Source: Salinicoccus sesuvii (GTDB lineage: Bacteria; Bacillota; Bacilli; Staphylococcales; Salinicoccaceae). From it: DNA of 64,000 nt. The notes under the pieces are model-generated. The model had not been told where the DNA came from and did no database searches. It was given only the letters and a program-made list of their open reading frames with translations. Both the position numbers and the translations under genes were made by a program. The stretch is from NCBI RefSeq assembly GCF_042648145.1, contig NZ_JBHRWV010000001.1, positions 310,001 through 374,000 of the forward strand, written 5' to 3'. Below, piece after piece: positions 34,837 through 42,650 of this stretch; within the stretch, counting starts at the first letter, position 1, and every line of letters begins with the position of its first letter.

Positions 34837-36318
34837 ATGGATAATACAGAACCGAAAAAAGTTATCCTGATAGGTGCTGGCGTTCTAAGCAGCACTTTTG
34901 GATCATTGCTAAAAAACATAGAGCCGGACTGGAATATCAAATTGTTCGAAAGATTGGACCAACCGGCGATAGAAAGCTCAAACGAGAGAAATAATGCTGG
35001 AACAGGGCATGCTGCACTTTGCGAATTGAATTATACAGTCGAACAAGAAGATGGCTCCATAGATATTGAAAAGGCAAAAGAAATAAATGAGCAGTTCGAA
35101 GTCTCTAAGCAGTTCTGGGCACATCTGGTCACAAGTGGAGAAATACAAAATCCGGAGGCGTTTATTCGTCCATTGCCTCATATCAGCTTTGTGCAGGGTT
35201 CAGATAATGTGAACTTTTTGCGTAAACGGTACGAAGCATTGTCTCCATTGCCGATGTTTGAAGGTATGGAGTATTCGCAAGACCTTGATGAATTGGAGAA
35301 GTGGATCCCTCTGATGGTAAAGGGGCGTGACCGAGATGCAATTGTTGCGGCAAGCAAAATAGACACAGGCACGGATGTCAATTTTGGTGAACTTACTCGA
35401 AAAATGATGAAAAGCATCAGTGGGCATGATAATGCTGAAGTTTATTACAATCACGAAGTGCTTGGTTTCGAAAGAAGGAGAGACGGTAAATGGGGCGTCA
35501 AGATACGGAATCTCGAAGAGAATAGGATTGACTATCACATAGCGGACTATCTCTTCATTGGAGCCGGAGGCAACGCGATTCCACTACTGCAGAAAACAAA
35601 AATTCCGGAGAGTCGGAATCTTGGCGGTTTCCCGATAAGTGGCGCATTTCTAGTCTGCAAGAATCCGGATATAGTAGAACAGCACGGTGCCAAGGTTTAC
35701 GGGAAAGAACCGCCAAACACACCACCGATGACTGTCCCTCATTTAGATAGACGATATATCCAAGGGGATCAAAGCCTGTTATTCGGTCCTTTCGCAGCCA
35801 TAGGTCCCAAATTCTTGAAACATGGCTCCAATATGGATCTTTTTAGATCTATTAAACTAAATAACATATTGACCATGACATCCTCCGGGTTGAAGAATGC
35901 TGCACTTGTCAAATATTCTATCCAGCAGGTGATGATGAATAAGGCAGACCGGATGAAGGAATTGCGGAAGTTTGTACCTGAAGCAAAAGATGAAGATTGG
36001 GAACTGATCATAGCTGGGAAACGTGTACAGGTGATCAAAGATACCTATGCGTTTGGAAAAGGATATATTCAATTTGGAACAGAGGTCGTCCATTCTGAAG
36101 ACAAATCCGTTATGGCCCTGCTTGGAGAATCTCCTGGGGCCTCTACTTCTGTATCTGTCGCCCTTGAAGTCTTTGAGAAAAACTTCCCGCAATATATGGA
36201 AAAATGGACACCTAAGTTTAAAGAAATGATTCCTTCATATGGTCAATCCTTAATAGAAGACAGTGAGCTACTGAAAGAAATCCGCAAGGCCACTTCGAAG
36301 GAGCTTGGATTGAAATAG
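34837..36318 (+). CDS. mqo: malate/lactate:quinone oxidoreductase (Mqo/Lqo)
   Basis: FAD-dependent membrane-associated dehydrogenase of 493 aa of the Mqo family, which passes electrons from a 2-hydroxy acid to menaquinone. Seen: N-terminal VILIGAGVLSSTFGSLL, NNAGTGHAALCELNYT, FIGAGGNAIPLLQK and FGPFAAIGPKFLKHGS. In staphylococci a second Mqo copy was reassigned as L-lactate:quinone oxidoreductase (Lqo). Placement directly after a lactate permease favours lactate here, but malate cannot be excluded from sequence. A terminator with a UUCG loop follows. Confidence 0.88.
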   Translation: MDNTEPKKVILIGAGVLSSTFGSLLKNIEPDWNIKLFERLDQPAIESSNERNNAGTGHAALCELNYTVEQEDGSIDIEKAKEINEQFEVSKQFWAHLVTSGEIQNPEAFIRPLPHISFVQGSDNVNFLRKRYEALSPLPMFEGMEYSQDLDELEKWIPLMVKGRDRDAIVAASKIDTGTDVNFGELTRKMMKSISGHDNAEVYYNHEVLGFERRRDGKWGVKIRNLEENRIDYHIADYLFIGAGGNAIPLLQKTKIPESRNLGGFPISGAFLVCKNPDIVEQHGAKVYGKEPPNTPPMTVPHLDRRYIQGDQSLLFGPFAAIGPKFLKHGSNMDLFRSIKLNNILTMTSSGLKNAALVKYSIQQVMMNKADRMKELRKFVPEAKDEDWELIIAGKRVQVIKDTYAFGKGYIQFGTEVVHSEDKSVMALLGESPGASTSVSVALEVFEKNFPQYMEKWTPKFKEMIPSYGQSLIEDSELLKEIRKATSKELGLK

Positions 36319-36392
36319 AAGAAGGCATCCTTCACCTATATAAACAGTTTGTTCTCCGTTCAATTATAAACACCAATAGAATACGAATGCTT

Positions 36393-36421
36393 AAAGGCTT
36401 TGCTTCGGCAAAGCCTTTTAT
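36393..36421 (+). terminator. intrinsic terminator with UUCG tetraloop
   Basis: AAAGGCTTTGC (36393-36403), loop TTCG, GCAAAGCCTTT (36408-36418), an 11-bp perfect stem with a short T run. Confidence 0.9.
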
Positions 36422-36429
36422 ATTAAATA

Positions 36430-36474
36430 AATTTTCAGAAAATATTTGTAATTGGCTATTGTATCCAATATAAT
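36430..36474 (+). promoter_or_regulatory. CodY box and promoter with GntR operator for the prpD-like gene
   Basis: AATTTTCAGAAAATA (36430-36444) matches the CodY consensus at 14 of 15. It abuts TTGTAA (36446-36451), 17-base spacer, TATAAT (36469-36474). The spacer contains ATTGTATCCAAT (36458-36469), an ATTG-N4-CAAT palindrome that recurs in the promoter at 38594. It differs by one base from the ATTGGATCCAAT operator I recall for VanR-type GntR proteins. Confidence 0.82.
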
Positions 36475-36503
36475 GAAGATGACTTCATAAAAGGGGTGTT
36501 ACG

Positions 36504-37859
36504 ATGAAATTAAGCGAGTCACTTGCGTCATATATACGATCGGTTTCTTACGAGCAGTTGCCGGATGACGTTGTAGAATTTACGAAGCTTTGTATTCTCG
36601 ATTATTTTAGTTCTGCAATTGCAGGATCTGATACACTGCCCATTGCTAAGATAGAGGAGATAGTCGAAGAACTTGGGGGAGCTAAGCAGGCGACTTTGAT
36701 TACTGGCGGGAAGTCATCCGTGACGAATGCAGCATTACTTAATGGTGCATCCAGTCACATCGTGGAACAAGATGATATTCATAAGGGGTCTATAATCCAT
36801 GCAGCAACTGTTGTTATTCCAGCCGCACTGGCAATCGCCGAACGAGATAATCTTTCCGGTAAAGATTTAATTACTGCAGTAGTTATTGGCTATGAGGTAT
36901 GCTACAGGATTGGTGAGGCAGTAACCCCTTCTCACTATTACTACTGGCATAACACGGCAACATGCGGTACATTTGGCGCAGCTGCAGCTGTAGCTAAATT
37001 GCTCAACTTATCTGAAGAACAGATCGTTCACACTTTGGGTAGTGCTGGAACACAGGCAGCCGGTTTATGGGAGTTCATAGAAGATGGTGCGATGTCAAAG
37101 CAACTGCATCCTGGAAAAGCGGCAATGAATGGAGTGATTGCCGGGCTTCTGTCCCAGAAAGGTTTTACTGCAGCAACCCGTATATTGGAGGGGGATCGTG
37201 GGTTCTTCGAAGCGATGAGTGATGATTATGATGTTTCAAAAGTAGCAGAGAGGTTGGGTGAGACATACAAGATAATGGAGAACTCCTTCAAAGTTCATGC
37301 CTCTTGCAGACATACACATCATGCGATGGATCTGGTTTCAGAATTGTCTAGGGAGCGGAGACTGGATGCAGAGGATATTGAAAGCATCGAGATTGGCACA
37401 TATCAGGTTGCCATCAACATTACGAATAATGATAATCCGATGACTGTGTATCAAGGTAAATTCAGCCTCCAGTATTGTACAGCACATGCATTTGTGTTGC
37501 AGGAGGGAAGTCTCTATACATTTACTGAAGAAAACTTGTGGAATGAAGAAATAAGAGACGTAATGTCCAAGGTAAGAATATACGTCGATCCCTCAAAAAA
37601 TAATACCTACCCGAACCAGTGGGGGGCGATTGCGAAGGTTACTTTGAAAAATGGAAAGCACATCGAGCTTGATACAGATTATCCAAAAGGCGATCCGGAG
37701 CAGCCGGTTACGAAGGATGAACTATTGGAAAAATTCATGCAGCTGAGTCAAAAACTGGATCAATCGGAGCGTGAAAATATCTCTGAGAAGATACTCTCAC
37801 TTGAGAAAGTAGAAGACTTAAAAGTGCTTTTTCCTAAAAATCGGGTAGATGCAAAATAG
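36504..37859 (+). CDS. MmgE/PrpD family protein
   Basis: Cytosolic enzyme of 451 aa of the MmgE/PrpD superfamily, which includes 2-methylcitrate dehydratase, cis-aconitate decarboxylase (itaconate-forming) and iminodisuccinate lyases. Seen: HIVEQDDIHKGSIIHAATVV near residue 90, HNTATCGTFGAAAA, HPGKAAMNGVIAG and a C-terminal half with HASCRHTHHAMD. All family landmarks are present at full length. No methylcitrate synthase or lyase is nearby. The neighbours handle C5 dicarboxylates, so action on itaconate, cis-aconitate or a methyl-branched acid is my inference. It is controlled by the promoter with CodY and GntR sites. The GntR gene follows after 29 bases. Confidence 0.82.
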   Translation: MKLSESLASYIRSVSYEQLPDDVVEFTKLCILDYFSSAIAGSDTLPIAKIEEIVEELGGAKQATLITGGKSSVTNAALLNGASSHIVEQDDIHKGSIIHAATVVIPAALAIAERDNLSGKDLITAVVIGYEVCYRIGEAVTPSHYYYWHNTATCGTFGAAAAVAKLLNLSEEQIVHTLGSAGTQAAGLWEFIEDGAMSKQLHPGKAAMNGVIAGLLSQKGFTAATRILEGDRGFFEAMSDDYDVSKVAERLGETYKIMENSFKVHASCRHTHHAMDLVSELSRERRLDAEDIESIEIGTYQVAINITNNDNPMTVYQGKFSLQYCTAHAFVLQEGSLYTFTEENLWNEEIRDVMSKVRIYVDPSKNNTYPNQWGAIAKVTLKNGKHIELDTDYPKGDPEQPVTKDELLEKFMQLSQKLDQSERENISEKILSLEKVEDLKVLFPKNRVDAK

Positions 37860-37888
37860 TTATAATGATATAGGAAAAGGTGAACATT

Positions 37889-38545
37889 ATGAAACTTGAG
37901 ATGGCACAAAGAGAAGTACTTCCGAATTCTGTAACAACTATTCTAAGACAGGCGATCTTAAAGGGAGATCTGGTCCCTGGACAGCACCTTGTCCAAGCAG
38001 AACTGGCGGAGCAATTGGGAGTAAGCAGAATGCCTGTTAGAGAGGCCTTAAAAACGCTTGAAATGGAGGGATTGATAACACTTGAGCCACACAAGGGAGC
38101 CGTAGTTAATGAATTGACCATCGATGATATCGATGAAATATACGAACTGCGTACAATGCTCGAATCTCTTGCTCTTAAAAAGAGCATTCCATATCTGACA
38201 GATGAAGCACTTGAGGAATTACAGCATCTACATTTGAAAATGTTGAATACATTCGAGAAAGAAGAATATGTGGACTTGAATAAAAGATTCCATGCCATCT
38301 CCTTTAGTGGCTGCAAGAGTAAGAGGGTGCATAGTCTGATGGCTAGAGTATCACATGGAATTGCTAAGGATACACCATATGTCATTCCTGGTCAGATTGA
38401 AAAGTCCAATAGGGAGCATAGCGTCATATTGAAAGCCATCTCAAGTAAAGATGCGGAAAGGGCAGCAAGTGAACTTTCAAATCATATCGATCGGACTCGT
38501 AAAGATCTGATAGAAGTTCTAAAGCAGCAAAAAGAAAATAAATAG
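37889..38545 (+). CDS. GntR/FCD-family regulator (VanR-like)
   Basis: Transcription regulator of 218 aa: winged helix (about 8-75; LVQAELAEQLGVSRMPVREAL, then HKGAVVN) and FCD domain (about 80-210). GTG 37880 is too close to AGGAAAAGG, so ATG 37889 is used. It sits between the prpD-like gene and the C5-acid operon. Both flanking promoters carry ATTGTATCCAAT between -35 and -10, so it is the obvious candidate to bind there and be released by a pathway acid or CoA ester. The FCD histidine set is partly degenerate (KRFHAISF). Confidence 0.85.
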   Translation: MKLEMAQREVLPNSVTTILRQAILKGDLVPGQHLVQAELAEQLGVSRMPVREALKTLEMEGLITLEPHKGAVVNELTIDDIDEIYELRTMLESLALKKSIPYLTDEALEELQHLHLKMLNTFEKEEYVDLNKRFHAISFSGCKSKRVHSLMARVSHGIAKDTPYVIPGQIEKSNREHSVILKAISSKDAERAASELSNHIDRTRKDLIEVLKQQKENK

Positions 38546-38593
38546 AAAAATCAATAAATTCTAAAAACTATATTTACATCATATCTGATTTAT

Positions 38594-38623
38594 TTTACAC
38601 TTTAATTGTATCCAATCTACAAT
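38594..38623 (+). promoter_or_regulatory. promoter with GntR operator for the C5-acid operon
   Basis: TTTACA (38594-38599), 18-base spacer, TACAAT (38618-38623). The spacer holds ATTGTATCCAAT (38605-38616), identical to the site at 36458-36469. TTGTA and TACAA around it give a second, wider dyad. Confidence 0.78.
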
Positions 38624-38645
38624 ATCCAAAATGAGGAGGGTCATA

Positions 38646-39488
38646 ATGAATAGTACATGGCTTTTCATCCCTGGTGATAAAAAGAAGTTCCTGGAGAAAG
38701 TAAATGAACTTCAGGCCGATGTAATCATCTTTGATCTCGAGGACAGTGTTGTTCCCAAAGATAAGAAGAAAGCAAGGGAGATGGTGGAGGCAGCCCTTAG
38801 GCAAACAAAGCCGGGAAGCAGAAACTTTGTACGTGTAAATGATATTCATAGTCCATTCTTCATCGATGATATCTCAACACTTGCAGGTACAGCTCCTGAC
38901 GGCATTGTCATCCCGAAGGTGAATACACAAGATGAAATGATGATAGCGGATTTTTTACTCAGGAATTACGAAAAAGCGAATAATCTAGCAATAGGATCAA
39001 TTAGTATTGTCCCGCTGATTGAAACAGGAAAGGGTATCATGAACGTTGTCGATATTGCAAAATCCACTAAACGCGTTGAAGCGCTGGCTTTTGGTGCTGA
39101 GGATTATATGCTTGATGTTAGTATCCCGAAAGATGAGGGCAATGCATTGCTCTATGCACGCTCAATACTCGTAACAGCTTCAAGTGCTGCCGACATTGCT
39201 CCACCCATAGATTCGGTCTATACAGATTTCAATGATCCAGAAGGTCTGAAAACCGCTTCACTCAGGAGCAGAGGCTTCGGATTCCAAGGTAGACTGGTCA
39301 TCCACCCCAAGCAGCTGGAAACAATCAATGAAATATTCGCCCCGACGGACTATGAAATCGAGGAAGCGAGAAAGATTGTCGAAGCATATGAAACATCATT
39401 CAACGACGGAGATGGTGCTTTGCAAGTGAATGGGAAGATGATAGATGCCCCTATAGCTGAAAGGGCTAAAAAAATTCTTAAAATGTAA
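38646..39488 (+). CDS. HpcH/HpaI (CitE-like) acyl-CoA lyase
   Basis: TIM-barrel lyase of 280 aa of the CitE/malyl-CoA lyase group. Seen: WLFIPGDKKKF, DVIIFDLEDSVVP (metal-binding ED), RVND, PKVN, a catalytic-site glutamate in VPLIETGKG, FGAEDYMLD and the diagnostic GFGFQGRLVIHPKQ. The CoA-using members cleave citramalyl-CoA to acetyl-CoA and pyruvate, or methylmalyl-CoA to propionyl-CoA and glyoxylate. No citrate lyase alpha or gamma gene is near, so a citrate-lyase role is unlikely. The start ATG follows GAGGAGGG. It is the first gene of the operon that continues to the TRAP transporter. Confidence 0.85.
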   Translation: MNSTWLFIPGDKKKFLEKVNELQADVIIFDLEDSVVPKDKKKAREMVEAALRQTKPGSRNFVRVNDIHSPFFIDDISTLAGTAPDGIVIPKVNTQDEMMIADFLLRNYEKANNLAIGSISIVPLIETGKGIMNVVDIAKSTKRVEALAFGAEDYMLDVSIPKDEGNALLYARSILVTASSAADIAPPIDSVYTDFNDPEGLKTASLRSRGFGFQGRLVIHPKQLETINEIFAPTDYEIEEARKIVEAYETSFNDGDGALQVNGKMIDAPIAERAKKILKM

Positions 39489-39497
39489 GCGCTTACT
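39484..39497 (+). promoter_or_regulatory. cre (CcpA) site inside the C5-acid operon
   Basis: TGTAAGCGCTTACT matches the cre consensus TGWAANCGNTNWCA at 13 of 14 and has a perfect 12-bp palindrome core. It overlaps the lyase stop codon, so CcpA could block elongation into the rest of the operon when sugars are abundant. Confidence 0.75.
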
Positions 39498-39517
39498 AAA
39501 TTAGAAGGAGGAGTTTC

Positions 39518-40675
39518 ATGCTACCACTGGAAGGTATAACAGTCATCTCTTTAGAGCAGGCCATTGCTGTTCCTTTCGCAACAAGACAGCTTGCGGATCT
39601 TGGAGCAAGAGTAATAAAAGTTGAGAGACCTGATGTGGGTGATTTCGCCAGAGGATACGATACGACTGTAAATGGTATGTCGAGCCATTTTGTATGGTGC
39701 AACCGTTCGAAAGAGTCGATTGCACTGGACCTTAAGTCGGACGAAGGAAAGAATGTATTGTCAAAGTTAGTCGGAAAAGCGGATGTACTGATACAGAATC
39801 TGGCTCCTGGAGCTCTTGAACGTATGGGATTTGTTCCTGAAGAATTAGTTGAAGAATACCCTGAACTGATTGTTTGCAATCTTTCAGGCTATGGTAAGGG
39901 GGGGCCATATGAACAGAAGAAAGCCTACGACTTGTTAGTCCAATGCGAAGCCGGTCTGGTATCAGTTACTGGCACGGAAGAGGAACCGTCCAAGGCGGGA
40001 ATATCCATCGCAGATATCGCAGCAGGTATGTATGCTTACACAGGAGTACTTACTGCTTTGATGAACCGTATGAAGACGGGTCGGGGGACGGTTATAGAAA
40101 TCTCCATGCTTGAAGCACTTGGGGAATGGATGGGTTATCCTGCATACTATGCCGCTTACAGCAATAAGGAACCGAGACGTACCGGTGCAAGTCATTCGAC
40201 CATTTATCCTTATGGACCGTTCATTTGCGGAGATGGTAAGACCGTTTTCATTGGTCTACAGAACGAACGCGAGTGGGCGCATTTCTGTGAAAAAGTGCTG
40301 GATGATCCGGGACTTAAAAACGATACACGATTTAACACGAATTCGCTGCGATCGGAAAACAGAGAAGCTTTGAAAGTATTAATCGAAGAACGCTTTTCCG
40401 AACTTGTGTCTGAAACTGTGATTGAACGCGTTGAAAATGCAAAAATTGCCAATGCAAGACTTAATACAATGAAGGACTTCTTTGACCATCCGCAGCTGAA
40501 GGCAAGAAAGCGCTGGAAGGATGTGGAGACACCGGAGGGGCGTATCAGTGCGCTTGTGCCCCCGGTGACTATGAACGGTTTCGAAGCGGTGATGAAGCCG
40601 GTACCTGGGCTTGGTGAGCATACAGATATCATTTTAGAAGAACTTGGACTGAAGTCTGAAACATTCAATAAATAG
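39518..40675 (+). CDS. CaiB/BaiF family III CoA-transferase
   Basis: Enzyme of 385 aa that moves CoA between dicarboxylates. Seen: LEGITVISLEQAIAVPFATR, adenine-site GARVIKVERPD, LAPGALERMG, SGYGKGGPYEQKKAYDLL with likely nucleophile Asp138, and GTGRGT-like KTGRGTVIEIS. Full family length. In itaconate degradation a CaiB-type enzyme makes itaconyl-CoA from succinyl-CoA, and related ones act on mesaconate, citramalate or methylsuccinate. With the lyase and hydratase on either side this is the activation step of the proposed pathway. RBS AAGGAGGAG. The hydratase gene follows after 10 bases. Confidence 0.88.
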   Translation: MLPLEGITVISLEQAIAVPFATRQLADLGARVIKVERPDVGDFARGYDTTVNGMSSHFVWCNRSKESIALDLKSDEGKNVLSKLVGKADVLIQNLAPGALERMGFVPEELVEEYPELIVCNLSGYGKGGPYEQKKAYDLLVQCEAGLVSVTGTEEEPSKAGISIADIAAGMYAYTGVLTALMNRMKTGRGTVIEISMLEALGEWMGYPAYYAAYSNKEPRRTGASHSTIYPYGPFICGDGKTVFIGLQNEREWAHFCEKVLDDPGLKNDTRFNTNSLRSENREALKVLIEERFSELVSETVIERVENAKIANARLNTMKDFFDHPQLKARKRWKDVETPEGRISALVPPVTMNGFEAVMKPVPGLGEHTDIILEELGLKSETFNK

Positions 40676-40685
40676 GAGGGAATTC

Positions 40686-41210
40686 ATGAGTATTCAACGA
40701 GGTTGGACAGGCAGGTACTATGAAGATTTTTCGGAAGGGGACATATATTCTCATCCACTCGGTAGAACGGTCACAAAAACGGACAACATCTATATGACAT
40801 TACTGACTCAGAATACGAATCCAATTCATTTTGACGATTACTATTCACAGCAGACAGAATTCGGACAGCCGCTTGTCGATTCTACATTCACACTAGCACT
40901 GGTGACCGGACAGTCGGTTACCGACATTTCTCAGAATGCGATGGCAAACCTCGGATGGGATGATATTACTCTTCCGAATCCGGTATTTGAAGGAGACACT
41001 ATCTACTCTTATTCGGAAGTAACAGGACTTAGAGAATCAAAATCCCGTCCCAATGTTGGCATTGTTAATGTGAAAACTTTTGGTTACAACCAGCGTGGTG
41101 AGGTGATCATCTCATTTAAAAGAACGATGATGGTCTATAAGAGGGAGAATGCGCCTAGGCGGGGTGATGAACTCTTACAGAAAGTGCTTAATCACCAAAA
41201 GAAGCAGTAA
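40686..41210 (+). CDS. MaoC-family enoyl-CoA hydratase, itaconyl/mesaconyl-CoA hydratase-like
   Basis: Hot-dog-fold hydratase of 174 aa with a single MaoC domain. Seen: YYEDFSEGD, the hydratase motif TQNTNPIHFDDYYSQQTEFG with His48, and GDTIYSYSEVTG. The usual catalytic aspartate, five residues before the histidine, is Asn43 here. I recall the mesaconyl-CoA-hydratase-like MaoC group having this N-x-N/H-P-x-H form. It should hydrate itaconyl-CoA to citramalyl-CoA or mesaconyl-CoA to methylmalyl-CoA. It is 12 bases from the fumarase alpha gene. Confidence 0.83.
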   Translation: MSIQRGWTGRYYEDFSEGDIYSHPLGRTVTKTDNIYMTLLTQNTNPIHFDDYYSQQTEFGQPLVDSTFTLALVTGQSVTDISQNAMANLGWDDITLPNPVFEGDTIYSYSEVTGLRESKSRPNVGIVNVKTFGYNQRGEVIISFKRTMMVYKRENAPRRGDELLQKVLNHQKKQ

Positions 41211-41222
41211 GGGAGGTATAGG

Positions 41223-42065
41223 ATGAAAGAGATAGAATACCAGGACATCGTTGACGAAGTGGCTAGGATATGCCAGGAAGCAAACTATGACTTAGGAGAG
41301 GATGTAGTCAATGCCTTTAAGCAGTCGATGAAGACTGAGAAGTCTGAGGCAGGTAAATCTATTCTGAACCAGTTGATAGCAAACGCAGATATCGCCACTT
41401 CTAATAGGGTGCCAATGTGCCAGGACACCGGTGTATCAGTATTTATAGTAAAACTTGGGCAGGATTGTCATATTACTGGAGGTTCTTTGCAGAATGCTAT
41501 TAATGAAGGGGTCAAGAAAGGCTATGATGAAGGTTATCTGAGATATTCCATAGTGGATGACCCCCTCAATCGTAAAAATACCGGAGACAACACCCCCGCC
41601 GTCATCCATGTCGAACTCGTAGAAGGGGATGGTTTTGAAGTTCAGATGTCTGCCAAGGGAGGGGGAGCAGAGAATATGAGCGCAATGAAGATGCTTACTC
41701 CAAGTGCCGGAATCGAAGGAGTTAAGAAATTCATCCTGGACACCGTTCGTGAAGCGGGACCAAATGCCTGCCCACCACTGGTAATTGGTATTGGTATTGG
41801 AGGTAATTTCGAAGTTGCTCCCTACCTTGCGAAAAAATCATTGTTCCGTCCTGTCGGTGAAAGACATAAAAATTCTGAATTAGCCAATCTAGAAGAAGAA
41901 CTGATGATAGAAGTTAATAAGCTCGGCATCGGACCCCAGGGGATGGGGGGCAGTACAACGGCAATAGATATCAAGGTCGAAACGGCACCGTGCCACATTG
42001 CGGCATTGCCCATTGCTGTAAATCTCAATTGCCATGCGAGTCGACATAAGCATTTTGCGATGTGA
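41223..42065 (+). CDS. class I fumarase/mesaconase/tartrate dehydratase, alpha subunit
   Basis: Iron-sulfur hydro-lyase subunit of 280 aa. Three cysteines for a [4Fe-4S] cluster are seen: Cys66 (VPMCQDTG), Cys183 (GPNACPPL) and Cys270 (NLNCHASRH), with IGIGIGGNFE and GPQGMGGSTTA. Class I hydro-lyases of this two-subunit form act on fumarate, L-tartrate or mesaconate. Context with a CitE-like lyase and CoA-transferase makes mesaconate-to-citramalate hydration attractive, while a tartrate/malate dehydrogenase gene at 48572 keeps the tartrate option open. The beta subunit follows after 11 bases. Confidence 0.88.
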   Translation: MKEIEYQDIVDEVARICQEANYDLGEDVVNAFKQSMKTEKSEAGKSILNQLIANADIATSNRVPMCQDTGVSVFIVKLGQDCHITGGSLQNAINEGVKKGYDEGYLRYSIVDDPLNRKNTGDNTPAVIHVELVEGDGFEVQMSAKGGGAENMSAMKMLTPSAGIEGVKKFILDTVREAGPNACPPLVIGIGIGGNFEVAPYLAKKSLFRPVGERHKNSELANLEEELMIEVNKLGIGPQGMGGSTTAIDIKVETAPCHIAALPIAVNLNCHASRHKHFAM

Positions 42066-42076
42066 GGAGGATAAGA

Positions 42077-42637
42077 ATGAACACCAGATTGAAGGTCCCT
42101 TTTGAAGCAGGAGCAGTGGAGAACTTGAGAAGTGGCGAACAGGTGTTGTTGACAGGAACACTTTATACGGGGCGAGATGCGGCACATAAGAGGATGGTTG
42201 AACAACTAGAAAAATATGGATCTTTACCTATTGGGCTGAAAGGCCAGGTTATCTACTATGTCGGACCGACACCGAACAAGCCTGATGCTATCATCGGTTC
42301 TGCCGGTCCGACAACAAGCAGCCGTATGGATGCCTATGCATCCAAACTGATGGAAAAAGGTTTGAAAGGTATGATTGGGAAAGGCTACAGAAGCGAGGAA
42401 ATTGTTGCATCAATAAAGAAGCATTCAGCCGTCTATATGGCCGCAATTGGAGGAACAGGGGCACTACTTGCCCAAAAGATTATCTCTTCCGAAGTGGTCG
42501 CCTATGAAGATCTCGGAACAGAAGCAATCAGGAAGTTGGAAGTTGTGGATTTTCCATGCATCGTTATAAATGATAGTCACGGAAATGATTGGTACAAGGA
42601 AGCACACAAACAGTTCGGAGAATCATCAAACCAATAA
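42077..42637 (+). CDS. class I fumarase/mesaconase/tartrate dehydratase, beta subunit
   Basis: Substrate-domain subunit of 186 aa that pairs with the alpha subunit. Seen: LLTGTLYTGRDAAHKRM, GQVIYYVGPTP, GSAGPTTSSRMD and AAIGGTGALLAQKI, all typical of the C-terminal half of class I fumarases. GTG 42062 lies inside GAGGAGG, so ATG 42077 is the start. The gene is complete. The acyl-CoA dehydrogenase gene begins 13 bases after its stop. Confidence 0.88.
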   Translation: MNTRLKVPFEAGAVENLRSGEQVLLTGTLYTGRDAAHKRMVEQLEKYGSLPIGLKGQVIYYVGPTPNKPDAIIGSAGPTTSSRMDAYASKLMEKGLKGMIGKGYRSEEIVASIKKHSAVYMAAIGGTGALLAQKIISSEVVAYEDLGTEAIRKLEVVDFPCIVINDSHGNDWYKEAHKQFGESSNQ

Positions 42638-42650
42638 AGGGGATGCAAGA

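Noticed and set aside
38646..39488. Citrate lyase beta subunit (citE of a citrate lyase complex)
   Set aside because: No alpha, gamma or accessory citrate lyase genes are near, and the companions are CoA-transferase and MaoC hydratase, so a free acyl-CoA lyase is favoured.
41223..42637. Reading the two-subunit hydro-lyase simply as housekeeping fumarase
   Set aside because: Sequence cannot exclude fumarase, but its place inside a CoA-ester operon with a dedicated importer makes mesaconase or tartrate dehydratase more likely. I therefore gave no fumA symbol.
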